From Stercorarius parasiticus (lineage: Eukaryota > Chordata > Aves > Charadriiformes > Stercorariidae), in the NCBI GenBank assembly GCA_013396915.1, contig VWZL01005178.1, forward strand, positions 580,187 to 644,186: a DNA stretch of 64,000 nt. The letters run 5' to 3'. A program made the position numbers and the translations under genes. Every line of letters starts with the position of its first letter. Position 1 is the stretch's first letter. Of the stretch, positions 1-13,144 are shown piece after piece. Below the pieces are notes generated by a model. It made no database searches. It saw nothing but the letters and a program-made list of their open reading frames with translations, and had not been told where the DNA came from.

Positions 1-2496
1 GTGAGGGGTGTCCTGCAGTTGGACCATATTTTTAACCAGTGAGGATCAACTCAGCTCTATCCTAGGGATAGAACTGGCACCCCATACCTCTGCAGCCACA
101 CGCTCTGCTGAGATTGGAAGAATCCGTCATGAGGAAAGTGAGGAATAAACACCACAGTTTGGAAAACTCTGGTAGTGGGTGCCAGGATGATTCCAAACGT
201 AGTGCCAGGGGTCACTGGCGAAAGGAAATACGCTACAGACAGCAAAACTGCTGTTTCCTCTGCTGCCTCTGAACTGTGTCTTCCGACCTCTCTGTTCCAC
301 AGGGCAACATGCTCTGGCAAATGCCCATGTTAAAGGGAACGCTGGCAATGGAAGCTGGGGAATAACTTCCCGGTTTAACTCTTTGGTATTGTTTATTAAA
401 CAGTAATTGGTGAAACTGCTGCAACAAATAGGTGGAAATTCTGCTTGGCTGAAATGAAACACTGCACCTTACATGGATATTAATGCCCAGCCTAGCCCCT
501 TCTGCAGTGCAATGCACGTGGCCCCGGCTCCCCCTGTCAGGCAGAGCCAGCGACACGGGCAGAGGGATGGAAGCGGCCAGGCTGCAGGGGAGGGTGAACA
601 GCAGCCCCTCGGCTCCCGGCTGCTGCACTCCACGGAGCGAGGCAGAACCCAGGCAGAAAATCTAGATCCAGATCACAGTCTAGAGCGTTACTTCCCACAT
701 CAGGCAGAGAACTGGGGGGGTTAATTTAGGGCCATCCCCAGGTGAAAGTTGGTAAATGTAACATGAGTGCAGGGGACAGGCAAGGGAGTGACAAGCTGTG
801 CTTATCATAGATAAACCGACACCAAACCCCTAATGGGCTCCAGCGCCGTCTGCCAGCAGTGATGAGATGTGGATTCAGTGAATAATATCACAAGATTGCC
901 AAACAGGTTTTCATGCAGGATGGAAATACTCGTACCTTCAAACCCCAGAGGAGTTGGGTCACTCTTTATCTCATGTCTCTTGACTTTAACTGCAGGAACA
1001 AGGGGACCTGTGTGAAGTTTGCAGAGTCACAAGGCTGTAATTACTGTTAAAGCAGAACTTGCTTTCCCATTACCTGGAAACACTAATGCCTAATACTTTC
1101 CGTTTCACCCAGAAAAATGATCAACCCCTAAATTCTAGGTGGTGAAGACAAAGACTTCTGTGGCGCGGATAGGAAACAGACCCCTTTTTGCAAGAGACAT
1201 TAAAACACAGTAAAGGTATCTGCTTCCAGGCAGGTCTCACAGACGTTTCCCCTCACTCCTGTCCAGGAGATGGCACTAACGCAGACAGAAAGCTATTAAA
1301 AACCTCTTCTCCTGTGCTACGCCCATCATTTCCATGCGGTGGTGATTTAGTGTTATGGTCTAAAGGGGTTGGCAAAGAAGCATTTGTAGGTAGCAGTAAT
1401 ATGACATCCTTCCTCTGCCAACAACTCCCACCAGCTCTCGTTTCACAACAGCCTCAAGGCACAGTCAAGGACACGGTTCGTATCCCTCACAACTATTTAT
1501 GATGCACTCAGTACTGTGCGACCCTTCTTCCTGACAAGTAGATAGCAAAGATTTTTGTACAACCAAATTCAGCCATTTTTCATTCTATTTTGGTTTGTGA
1601 ATTGCCCCGCAAATCTTAAAACTTGCAGATCAGTTCCTGCACTTCATGCCAGGAACTGCCAGAAGACAGAGTATTCACAATTCAACGTAAGACCGTATGT
1701 TCTGTTCTCAAAAGTAGCTCTGACACGAAGGCATAGGTGCCTACAGTCCTACAGATTTTCAACACAACCAGCTCGCCCAAATGCATGGGCTGCTTTTCAG
1801 TTTAAATGCAGGCACTAGTGCAGTATCTTAAATTTTTTTAAAGTGCCTTCTCTCAAAATAGTTGCAGCTCAAAAATAAACTTTCGTAAGTTCACGCACAC
1901 ACTGTATAGAGTTCAGTGCATCCTGGGCACCTAGCTCCCTTACGCATGTCTGAAAATTTCCTTGCACACGTGATTTCTAATCACAACTGCGATTACCCTA
2001 AACATGCTTAAAACTGGTAGTTATTGCTACTCCGTTTCTGGTGGGATTTCAGGCTTTCTTACCATCTGATATCTGCTACGTAACGAGGAGATTCTCTCCT
2101 CCTTGAAAGCAAAAATCCTAAACAGCTTTAAGGAAAAGAGAAATAATTTCTATTGAATTTCAGTTAAACCAAACCAGGGAGAGGCTGGAAACCAAACCCC
2201 ACATCAGCCAAAAATTCATCCGGTTTCCATGGAAACCAGCACAGCTTTTTGAAGGCTATTCTGGAGAAACTGAGAAAAGTCACCCTTTATGCTGGCAGCA
2301 CACCTGGATACATATCCAGAACGCCTTGGCCTGCCTCCCTGCAGGTGTTATACTGGTCCTGACTCTTTTCCTACCGGAACCTCCTGCGTTTATAAAAATT
2401 GAGCCTGACGTACTCACTCTGTGAAGAGCATTAGGCAGTAAACGTGCCAGCCAGCAGGAAGGGAGAAGGGCAGCTAAGCAAGCAGCATGACGGTAC
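1..2496. other. Intron or 3' region of MCF2L2; no recognised exon
   Basis: I searched both strands for the next phase-1 tail exon and for an SH3-type segment and found neither. ORFs here overlap each other on both strands, are AT-rich or low in complexity, and lack matching splice phases. No clear repeat was recognised. Confidence 0.5.
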
Positions 2497-2586
2497 CTTT
2501 GGTCACAGCGGAAGCATTAACTGTGGTGCTGATGGAGGAGGCTAGGGAAAAGCGACGGGTAACTTCTCTTTCCTTAGATTCTGGAT
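2497..2586 (-). CDS. MCF2L2: MCF2L2 exon: tail with RRFSLAS phospho-site-like motif
   Basis: 90 nt, phase 1 in and phase 1 out. It reads (D)PESKEREVTRRFSLASSIS, then TTVNASAVTK. RRFSLAS fits a basophilic kinase site (R-R-x-S). The acceptor is CTGTCTGTTCTCCCAG and the donor is AAAG|GTACCG. The phase matches the previous exon, but about 6.8 kb of intron separates them, so further small exons could lie between. The C-terminus and any SH3 exon must be below coordinate 1 or were missed. Confidence 0.7.
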
Positions 2587-5579
2587 CTGGGAGAACAGAC
2601 AGACGCAATGCAGGGCAGGATTAGAGGTTAGTAAGCACTGAGGGTAAAAGATGTCCAAAGCAAAGCAGCAGCTGGAAAAGGGTAGATAAAAGGTAGGTTG
2701 CTCCTCTAAAGCAGCCAGGGAAAATACCCTCAACAAAGTGAATAACAGAAAAGAGTTTATATGAACACATTTTTTCAAAGCAATTCCAATTCCACCAGTT
2801 TTAATACTTCAGAAGGGAGAATTACGCCAATTAATATTTTAGCAACCAACTACAGTCTCAGCACAGCTACAAAACACAGAGAGATGAGCGTGATGGTTAG
2901 AATGGGGAGGGTGTCTACAGATGAGGTCTGGATGATTTTAGACACTGAACTGCTTGCTCTGCGATGACTGACCTGAAATACACTGAAAACCAAACATGAA
3001 TAGTTTGGAATTCACATTTGTCATTTCTAGAAGTTCACTGGGTGAATGCCTGAAAACGTTCTCCGAGCCTCCATCCTCACCGGCGCAAATCAGCTCGGAG
3101 GAAGTGAAGGCAACAGAGGGGTCTTGTTTACTCTAATTAGGGTCCTGCCTTTCCTCAAAGTCTGCTCAGGAGCAAAGACACAACTTCCCCAGATGTCACT
3201 GAGAGATGCGAGTACCGTTTCTGACTTTAAATAGTCTGTTGAAGGCTTTCGGATTTGTCAAAAAATATTTGTGATCTTCGTGTTTTGATTTTTAAAAGTA
3301 TCAAAGAAATATTTATGTGAAAATTAAATGCTTGTTTCTACTTTCACTGAAAAAACACGACACTGGGATAGGTGAAGATTTATGCCACACAAAGCTCTTC
3401 ATAGCACATGCTTATATGCTTTGCTGAATCTTAGCCCAGATGTTCCTACATGGTGCCACTGAGTCAGAGGGACTTTTCCATTCCCATTGTCTCTTTGCTC
3501 TCATCATCTCTGTCTTCTCCTCTCTCTCTTTTTTCATGGTTAACTGGCATACAGCACTGGAGTGAAAAAAGTTTCAGGTGATCTTATAGTTCAGGTTTAA
3601 ATGTCCTGTGCAGAACTATACCACTGTGAAGATTTCCCTGCCAGGGATCTTAAAATTCTCTTTCCCATTCCTCATCTTCACATTTGCTTATGTTAATGTT
3701 CAGTCCCACAACATTTCTCTTTACTTTGTTTTATCCATATTTCTGCCTAATAAATGTCACATTCACTATGTGTTTCCAGTGGAGCAGAAATTAGCGTGAC
3801 TGGTTGAACTGCGGTTCCTGTAATGTTTTATTATGCCAAAACATCAGGAAACCGTATTCGCTCCTTAAAATCCCACTGCAATTTTAACTGTAGTTTGGCT
3901 ACTGTGAAAAGAGTGCAAATTCTGTATCTGCCAATGCACTTCCTTATCAATTGACTCATAAAAGCACATATTTCCAAGTACTTCCTTATCCACATCTGAA
4001 AGGCTGAAGAAAAAGGAGAGGTTAAACTCTGCCCTCAGTGGTAACTGCGATGGAACGACTCCAGGTTTAGGCTGCTGTAACTGCCCGCATTAAAATACAA
4101 AGACAATTTCACTTTATAATTATGGTGTTGGGCTACATTTACACCACATCGTGCAGCTCTTGGGGACCCTGTGCCAACTCCAAGGACGGTGAGCTTGGCT
4201 CTGCAGACCAGGCCAGCCCCGGGGGTGGGGGAGATGCAGAGCGGTGGCTTTCACACACCTTGGTGCCAGTTCTCGTAAGGCTCCCTGGGATCTCCGCGCT
4301 GGGGGAGTGCAGGCTGGGAGCGTTTCTCCTCCAGACACCGGCATTTCTTTGGCCAAAACACCACAGTGCTCACATACGACGATTTCTACCCCATCACATC
4401 CAGCCTGGGCAGCCAGTGCAGCAATGCTTTGAGCATCCATGCTCCACTGCCAGTTGACAACTATCAGGCAACCCTGTTTTTCCCCTAGATAGTCTTGTTA
4501 TTTTATTGTTCAAACCTTCCCTTTTATGGGTCTGGATATGAACAGACACAGTGGGTCTGAACAAAGCACACTCAGCTCCGTATGCCATCTCCTGCCACGG
4601 CCAGTAACAAATCCTTAGACAGAGGGGTCAACAGCAGGACAAGCTCTTATTGCAGAAACCTCCCTGTCACCTTCTCACAGCTCCCCATCTGCCCTAACGC
4701 CAGTCCATATGGTGCTAACACGGCTTTGTGGCATCACTGCCTGCAGAAACGACCACACTCGGCATCCGGCCCGTTTGCCAACTGGTGTCCTCTAGGCCAG
4801 GACGCGACTGGCAACTGAGCAGCACAAGGGAGTGAAATGGGCCTTGTGTAACGGAGGTGCTCCACAGCAACCTCAAGCACCCAGACCCAGCGTGTCTTCG
4901 AGCTGAGAGTGCCTACGGCTGAGCCGGCATGAACTCTTCTCAACTGTGCTTTGCTGGCCGGAACACAGAATGACTGAGTAAAATGCAAGATATTTCACGT
5001 GACAAGAAAAATTCAGATAAAGGAGCAAAAGAGGCCCAAACCAAAACTGGAGACCCAAACTCACCTGAATTACTGCATTTTTGAAATTTATATTTTTAAT
5101 TGATTTCCCCAAGTCAAAGGATCTGAAAACTGCTCCCTTTTTTGTATTCAGAACATTGAGCTGGTTTCTCCATCTTAAGTCTCACTACCAAGTGCAGCCT
5201 GAACCTTGCAGCCAGAATGTTATGGCTGCTCTGGCTCTTGGTGTATTCTCATCTACTTTATAATTTTGTAATTTTTATTCTTTCATCTTGCTTCTTCCTC
5301 CCTTGATGCTCACCCTCTCCCTCACTGCACACTAACCCTTTGTCTCACAGAAGAAATATCATTTAGCAGAACAGGAGAGAGGTCATTACAATAAAAATAG
5401 TAATTCCATTCTCTTTTCAGACAGCAATTGCAAATAGCCATTCAATTTCATTTCTATTCACGTTTCTTCCTTTCCTCTGCAGTCTCTTCCCTGTACAGCC
5501 TCCACAGCAACAGGCAATGCTCTCTGCTCCTGGATATTAAGTGTCTTCTAAACATTTGCGCACAAAGACTCAAAACGCA

Positions 5580-5692
5580 CCATTTTACAGTGTCATATCA
5601 CATGGTTAAGTAGAAATGGCAACAGACCCCAGATCTTCTGAATTCCGGTTCCTCAGGGCAACCACTAGGCCATGGCTGAGCAACAGGTGAAA
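5580..5692 (-). repeat. Ancient tRNA-derived SINE relic (MIR/AmnSINE-like)
   Basis: Read on the minus strand, the sequence has an A-box-like TGGCCTAGTGGTTG, then a B-box-region block (GGAATTCAGAAGATCTGGGG) and an ending close to ACTGTAAAATGG. This order matches the 'ctcaggagacctgggttc ... ctgtaaaatgg' layout of old amniote tRNA SINEs. It is degraded, and I could not tell MIR from other CORE-type families by eye. Confidence 0.55.
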
Positions 5693-7684
5693 AAACAAAG
5701 AGGTCCAACCAATGAGCAGTTTAACACACAAAAATCTCGAGTAGCACAACACACTGATACTCTTCCCTTCAAGGCAGTAAACTGCTGAAAGAAGTTAGGT
5801 TGGTGGATTAAAGCGTGTTCACACTTCGGCCCTTGAGAGGGACTGGAAATAAATGTTATTTGCGCTGTGCAGCAGCAAAAGATCCACCCAGTCAGCCCAA
5901 AGGCTGCCTTGCCAACACTGCCGCGGGAGCGCTTTTGGTAAGGACGTCTTTGAGAAGAGGAGCCGTATGCGTGTGTCAGACAGGAGCACTCTGGTGAGAT
6001 GCAGCAGCACTGTAGGAAATAGTGATGGATGGCACTATGGGATGGAGAGAACACCGTGGGAGTGCAGGAGACAGATGGGCAGAGACCAAATGCTGCGTGG
6101 GGTGATTTTACCTTTGGGTGGAGCTCTGCGGTTGGAAAGACCTTGCAATGTGAATCGCTTTCTAGCAAGCGCTGTGCGCTCAAGGTTAAGGCTGGTGGAA
6201 GCATCAACTAGGAGAGAGAGGGAGAGGGAAGAGAAATAAGGAAGGAAGGGTCAGCTGTTCAGCTTATGGGAAAGGAAAGGTTAGCACTGGATGACAACTT
6301 AAAACAAATAAATAAAATTTTGATTCAGTTCAAGCCTGAGCAAGAGCTAATCAATGAGAAAGGTGACATGAGGTCAGAGTGATTAAACCAGCTGAGCCAA
6401 GCAGAGCCCCTGGGTTGAGTTTGGCTCACTGGGTTTTAATGGAGAACAACAACAAAACAAAACCAAAGCAAAACAGGTGAAGGGATGTAGCTCTCATCAA
6501 AGGAAAATACAGTTTAGCAGCAAGCTCATTAAAAAGGATCTGGTGCCTTTTACTATGAAAACACATCATTGTGGTTGGAACAGCAAGGTAGGGAGAAGAG
6601 AAGCCTTGCAGCGCAGGACACAGAGACGGCAAGTGTTGCGAGGCGTCCCCCTTCTGCTGCCCAGCCCTGGCACTGGGAGGTGCCGTCATCAGCCCCGAGG
6701 CTGGTACGCTCTCGGCCTCACATGCTGAAGGCTGGCTAAGAGCCCCCAGCGCTGGCACGCGGTCACGCGCCTGACCCCAGCACTTGCTGGGATGTGAGGA
6801 GTGCCGTGCCAGCAAAGCCACCATGCCAGGCTCCTGCAGGAAAAAGCCAACCGTGCCGCTGGACAGTCTGCACAGAGATAAGTCACAGACGGATCTAGGT
6901 CCTGAGTCTCTGCGTTTAAAAGACACTCAGTTAGTTACTTGCACTGCAGGAAAGAGGCGGACTGAGATCAAAGCCCCAGGTCCATGCATTCCTGCCAAAT
7001 TCTGCATCTGCCCCTTTCTCTGTGTGGGCAGGAAATACACGGACAGTTTATGGCAAAGGAGCAGGAGGAAAGCCATGTGGTGGCTGCCTGGTTCTGAGCC
7101 TTGGCATTTAACCACTAGCTTGCTCCTCCTCTTTATTTCTGCCAAGAAATATATGCTGCCAAGTGAAAATCACCAGAGGCACAAACGAAGACCAGAAGTA
7201 CAAAGGGAACATAAAGAGACGGTGAATCCACACTTGACGGACAAGCAACAGACAGACAAGCTGTGCTTCCAAAGTACATCCCATCGCTTCCTGATTTGCA
7301 GCCAAGATAACGCAGGACCCGAGGTGCCTGCATGCGTAGGTGGGTGTAAGACAAACAGATTTAACAATGCAGAAGTATTACATCGGTGTGGTTCAGCTCC
7401 TTCCACCTGGTGGCCTGACGCCAGCTTTGGGCCAGGCAGGTGCATCTGGTGAGGAACTGCTACCGAGCGGTGCCTTCAGCTGCGGGGCTGCCCACGCGTG
7501 CCCTGGGGAGCGTTTCTGGCTTTCCATCTGCCTGTCTTGGCCTGGGAGCCATTCCCTGCTGTGGAATGTGTCTCTAATAACATGTTGTCTCCACCTGAGC
7601 TATTCCGAACCTTTTCCTTCATTCCGCAGGTATGCCCAATAATCCTGGAATCCATTTCCAGACATAATAAGGACTAGGTCCTGA

Positions 7685-8230
7685 TGGGCAACAGGTTGAA
7701 CATGAGCCCACAGAGCGCACTTGTGGCAAAGGTGGCCAACGGCATGCTCGACGGCACTGGGCAGAGCCTTGCCAGCAGCTCTGGGGGGCGATGCTTCCCC
7801 TCAGCACAAGTGAGACACACCTGAGTGCTGTGTCCTGTCCCGCGCCCCCCAGTACAAGAGGGACATGGACATCCTGAGTGAATCCAGCGAAAGGCCATGA
7901 AGATGACAAAGGGATTGCAGTAGCTGACATGAGGAGAGAGTGAGCGAGCTGGGACTGTCCAGCCTGCAGAAGAAAAGGCTCAGGGGGATCTTATCAATGC
8001 ATACAAATTCCTCATGGGAGCGAGTAAAGATGGAGCCAGATGCTTCTCACTGGAGCACGGTGACAGGATGAGAGGCAATGGTCACAAATGGAAATATGGG
8101 AAATTCCATTTTAAAATAGTAAAATACTTTTTTTTACTGTGAAGGTGGTTAAAGCCTGGGGGACAATGTCCCCAAGGAGATATTCAGAACCCAAGTGGGC
8201 ACGTCCCTGAGCAACTCACTGACACTGCCC
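7685..8230 (+). repeat. CR1 LINE fragment, 3' part
   Basis: Contains diverged CR1 blocks in order: 'gtggcaaaggtggccaacggcatgc', 'gtacaagagggacatggacatcctg', 'gccatgaagatgac', 'gactgtccagcctgcagaagaaaaggctc', 'ggtgacaggatgagaggcaatgg', ending near 'ctgagcaac'. The terminal tail is missing. It is antisense to MCF2L2. Confidence 0.85.
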
Positions 8231-9385
8231 CTGCCTCGAGCCAGGCGCTCCGGCTCACGGGTCTCCAGAGGTCCCGCGGCACTCAGCGCCCACGTAGCTT
8301 CAGGCCAGTGAAGCCACCAGTCAGGTCCGCCCAGAACACTCCTTTGTATGTAGGTAACTCCATCACAGGCGCTTACCCGTGAGAATAATGAACCAAAATA
8401 GCTTGCCAGTAGTGCCCTCCCGCTCTGTACTACAGAAAGAAAACAGTATTCTGAAACAACCTGTTCACGTTAACCGCACAGCTAGGGCAGTGTTGCGTCA
8501 GCAGGGGGCAGGAGAGGGACAGCTCTGGCAGCGCCTGTGTCCCGCCGAGAATCTGCAACTTTCTCCCCAGAATGAAAACTTATCGCACTGAAAAAATCTT
8601 TTGGTGAACAGCCTATTTTTCAAAGAAAAAATATTCAACTTTTTTTTTTTTTTTTTCACCATCTCCATTTCTGAAGGGGCCTGCTGTTACTTTAAGCCTG
8701 ATTTGGACATTAGTCTCTTTAAGACCTCGCAATTTTGTGGTTTATATTATTAGAAAAGTCTTTGCTCTAACATTTCAAAATACTACCTAAAAAAGAAAAT
8801 GCTGTTGAAAGATGTTTCTGTTCCTGCTACTGCCAGATGAGATCCAGTTTCTTTTCAGTGTCCATTTTAACCTACATTGCATAGAATATATCCATTGTAT
8901 TTGAGCCTTCAAAGAATGGCGGCACTGTCTGTGACCGCATGTGCATTTATTTACCACACACTAGAGGGGAACCTACATACAGAGGAGGCAAAAAAATCTC
9001 TTTGACATAACGCAGGGAAATTAGTTAGCAAAGTCCATAGACAATCTTAAAATTAAATACATCTAGAAACAAACTTAGCCAGGATATAGAAGGTTAAAAT
9101 ACACGTACTATTGCCCTCCAAATTCTAATTTTAAAAAACGCAAGTTGTACAAAGAGTGCCGTAATTCATCAAAACTCACACTTAAAAAGTCCTAAACTGG
9201 TAACGCTTTTTGGTGTTCAGGAAGTTTCATGGTAGAGTCACTCAGCTTTGTAGCACTGCTTTTTTGATGTTGGGTTTAAACAACATACATTTAAAGCATC
9301 AAACTCCATCAAACTCCAGAAATGAGTGTGCAAAAATAAAAATATTACCCTTTGGAAGCAAAAAGCTTTGTCTCACAACTCCTAC

Positions 9386-9495
9386 CTCTCTTTTGTCTGG
9401 CGCTGGGACTGGAATTCCTGTTTTTATTGTTAGATGCCTCCACGTTTGATGTCTCAGACTTGTTTTCGTACACACTTGATGACTTCCTGCTATAC
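9386..9495 (-). CDS. MCF2L2: MCF2L2 exon: Ser/Asn-rich tail
   Basis: 110 nt, phase 2 in and phase 1 out, open in that frame. It reads (R)YSRKSSSVYENKSETSNV, then EASNNKNRNSSPSARQKR. It is hydrophilic, low in complexity and rich in Ser, Asn and Lys, as expected for the linker after the PH domain. The acceptor is TTTTGTCCAAAG and the donor is AGAG|GTAGGA. Support comes from splice signals, phase match and composition, not from a recognised domain. Confidence 0.75.
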
Positions 9496-12269
9496 CTTTG
9501 GACAAAAGAAACACAAAACCAGTTACATTACGGCTCAATACAGAGCACTGAGCACAGCGCATTCTATTTTACCCTCAGATGTGGAAGCCTAAGGAATAAA
9601 GGGCAGGTTTTAAAATTCTGTGTGCTATAAAAGTCTGCATCTGCGCAGCTACGTACAGTGGGAAAAGCCATTCCAGCCCCTGCGCCCGTTCCATGCCCCA
9701 CAGCACGGGATGTGCTTAGCGAGAGCGGAGAAGGGAAAAACAGAGGAAGAACATGGTTGTCTGCAAAAAGTCTTTTTGCAAGTCCAACAGATTTGGAAGG
9801 AAGGAGTGGGAAACCAGGTTAGAAGAGAGCACCCCAGTTTTCCATCCTTTGCAGCGTAAGTATATTTGACTCTCGGAGAGAAATGGGTACTGGATGGTCA
9901 CACAGAGGTCATACCATGCGTAGAGGAACATATGGATTCCACTGGCTCCAGGATCCCCCAACTTCTGTTTCTTCTGCTCTTTGAAAACTTGAATCCAAGT
10001 GGAACATCCCTGTCTACAGCTGAGCCAGACGAGGGGATCCCTCTTGCCAGCCTTCTCGGCTGCCACGGGAAGGACCCCCCTGCCCCAGGTCTGTAGGGCA
10101 TTGGAGCTGCAAGGTTTTCTCAGGGTCCTTATCATCGATGTTTTGCAAATATCTGGTGGTTTAGTTTGGGTGTTTGAGTGTTATCTTTGGCAGACTGCTC
10201 CACACATTTCATTGTATCTACACACTTGAAATACTTTTCCCCAAAATGTTCGTTATTAACATGTATCAGCAATTACATTGCTGTTTCCAATTAACATGTG
10301 AACTGTTACACTTAACATTCATTGGGTTTGCCTTGCTGTAAGGGAAGGTCCAAGATACCATTAAAAACTTAAAAACATTTGGAATACTAGAGATCTCTGA
10401 ATACCTTCTTTTATAACTACAAGGCAGCCTGGGACTCATCGCTTTGTATTTGAACTTCTGACCCCTTTCTGATGGAACCTTAACAGAGGTCTCTGTTACC
10501 TCCTGTGCTAAATGAAAATGTGATTTTGCAGCCTGATTTCAGGTACAAAATGGGATTCAAAATAAATACGGGAACAAATCCAAAGCACACTCCCATTTCC
10601 TTATTCTTTTTCCTCTGTTCCTTCCCAGCTAGGCTGAGGTAACTGTGAAACATGCAGCTGACAGAGTTACAGATTTACAGCTGTGAGAAAGACCAAGAAA
10701 ACGCTCGAGCTTCTCTGAGGCAGCATCTGCAGTAAAACTCCAAGTGTTTGTGTATATCTATGTGCATGGGATATTTTTACATGGATGTATGACTGCTTCA
10801 GTCATTTCCAATAAAGCAGAGTTAAGCAGTTAGAACAATAGTCTATTTAAGTTTCATATGTTTAAATAGATTAGAAACAATACAAAGGGATCATTTCATT
10901 ACCACTGAAATGCAGCAGCCATCCCTTGAGAGAGATACAGCAGCAACAGATACCGCAGGGCATCTCATTTTAGGATTAAACAGTGAAACTTTGGGGAAGA
11001 ATTTACAGCCAAAATTTGAATAGATTGGATGGGACTTTTAGACAATCAATAACCGCCTGCATCAAGGGCACTGGCTCTAAGTGTCCCTTTTGCTGATATC
11101 TCAGCTCCAATCCCAAGTCAAGCCAGCCCTGCCTTATCTCATGGAATTGCCGCCCCCGGTGCTGCGGTGACACATAAACAAGAACAGGGATAGTCTTTGG
11201 CATCAAACAGATACGGCTCGGGGAGGGGAGGGGAGAGCGTCCTGCAAACACATTTCCCCAATGTCACAGTACAGGTTTGACAGTGCCCAATAAACAGTAG
11301 AGTCACTGTAGCACATGGGCAACCCAGGCGAGGGTGTCTACTGCTTAGATAAAATCTCAATAATTAACTAGCCTCCAACAACTGGCAGAGCACTGATGAT
11401 GATGGTTGCTCTTTAGCCAATACTGTCTGCCACTGGCTCACTTATAGCGCCTTTCACAACTGGGGCTGCTTAGTCATATCAGTCATAAATACAGACTATG
11501 CCCATATGGGCAGCTATCACAAAATCAGCTTCTTCCTTCCTCTCCTTGCCTCCACCCAGCATCCCAAAACAGGCCGCAGAAGGGGCCCCGCAGTCTCGGG
11601 TTCACGTCAGCTCGTGCGAAGCCACCTCGTGCTGCAGTTCCCCTGTCCTTGCTTCTCTCGGAGATACGTATTACAGGGGATCAAGGTGGGCTCTGCTTCC
11701 AACAGCCAACAGGACACGCTGAACTTTGTTCCATTCCCGAAAGCCCAGAGCGTTGCTCTTTCATGAAGAGTTACCGTATTCTTCCTGTGCCTATAACAAC
11801 CCAGCACGTGGAGCAGAAGCATCTAACCTCCCCTTCTCCGGCACAGTTGGCAGCGTGAGGACAAGCAGCAATTCCTTTTTCCTTTGGTTTAGTCTACTCT
11901 AGGACAATAGCTAATCACACAGCCTTTCTTCCTGGAGCTAATCAATTTTTCTCTTGATGTATTTTGTCTATAATTTCTGCTCTGAAAATTCTCCCTTTAA
12001 GAGCCTTATAAGACAGACATAAATCCGGATCAATTTGAAACATTTTTGTGATTGCATTTCATATTTTGCTGGAATAATTTTCTCCTATCCCCAAGGACGC
12101 GGTTTTGATGAAAGATTTTCACCCTTAAACCTTTTCAGCTTAAACCTTAAACAAAGCAAATGTGACCAAGCCTAGAGAAAATATGGTGCAGGATCAACAG
12201 CACTGCATCTGTTCAAAATGTCTTGCATCGAGTCGTAGAGCTCTCAAAGGCTGGCTGTGTCACCTGCGG

Positions 12270-13144
12270 TGTCTTAGTTTGGTTGATCCTGCTAAAATTC
12301 TACCATGATATTGTGGCGGTGCAGCCCCTTGGGCCACGTTGTGCTGTCAGGACCAGCCAACGTCGTGTGCTTGTCTCGGTTACAAGCGCAGTGAGCTGGG
12401 ACAATCTGACACTTTCTCGTTTGGTTAAAAGTACAGTGAGTTGGGAGGGTGAGTCACTCCCTGAAAGTACCCGAAACTCCTGCTGTAGCCCTATCGGGAA
12501 GGTATGAGAATTACCTGACAAGAATTGTGGCCAAAACCGGAAAAATATTGACAAAACCAACCACCTCGCAATCCTGTAAATAGCAACCCCAAGTGGGACA
12601 CTTTGAGCTCTCCGGGATCACAGCAGGCTGTGACCCAGTGCCTCCCCCAAGCTGGGACGCCTCTCGGGTGGATTTCACGAGGCTTCTAAGATCATCTGCT
12701 GACAGATGCCAATGAAGAAGAAAGGTTCAGAGATCGTCTGCTCACAAATGCCAATGAAGGAGAATAGCGAGTGATTCACTATAACCAGATTTCTCAAGGT
12801 TCAAAGATCATTTGGAACCGATAATTCACTACCATTTTCAACAAGAGAAAATCTTGATCATAGGTTAACATCTGTATCTCTGTGTGCGTGTGTTTATGTG
12901 TGTGTGATCCGAGCTAGGAAACTGATGTAAGTCTCGTGTGAATCTTGCCCTTTTCAAATTTTTAACTAAGTCGCTGTTGATTATAACAAATTTTCTTAAA
13001 TCTCTCTGATAATTGGTTGATGATTAAACATTGTTAAAAAAATCATACAACCTAATCCTGTGATTTATGGTAATATTGTTAATAAATCTTAAATTGCTGC
13101 TACCTCAAAGTTGTATAGGATCCAAAATGACTCATTTTGCGACA
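12270..13144 (+). repeat. 5' LTR-like segment with AATAAA and adjacent PBS
   Basis: A non-coding stretch directly upstream of the retroviral genes. It starts near 'tgtcttagtttggtt' and has a polyadenylation signal AATAAA at 13081-13086. It ends near '...gcgaca', then 'aat', then a putative 18-nt primer-binding site beginning TGGCATAGTGGG. The 3' border is better supported than the 5' border. A TG-rich run lies inside at about 12881-12907. Confidence 0.55.

Larger units (their letters stand above)
2587..9385. other. MCF2L2 intron with SINE and CR1 relics
   Basis: About 6.8 kb between the last two recognised tail exons. It holds an ancient tRNA-derived SINE (about 5580-5692), a CR1 fragment (about 7685-8230) and a 17-base T run near 8640-8656. 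The rest looks like ordinary AT-rich intron. Overlapping ORFs at 5.7-7.4 kb on both strands have no recognisable protein features. Confidence 0.55.

Noticed and set aside
5665..6207. 180-codon minus-strand ORF, one of the longest gap-free ORFs in the window
   Set aside because: It overlaps a SINE relic and plus-strand ORFs, has no domain, and has irregular cysteine- and serine-rich composition. One ORF of this length is expected by chance in 64 kb read in six frames.
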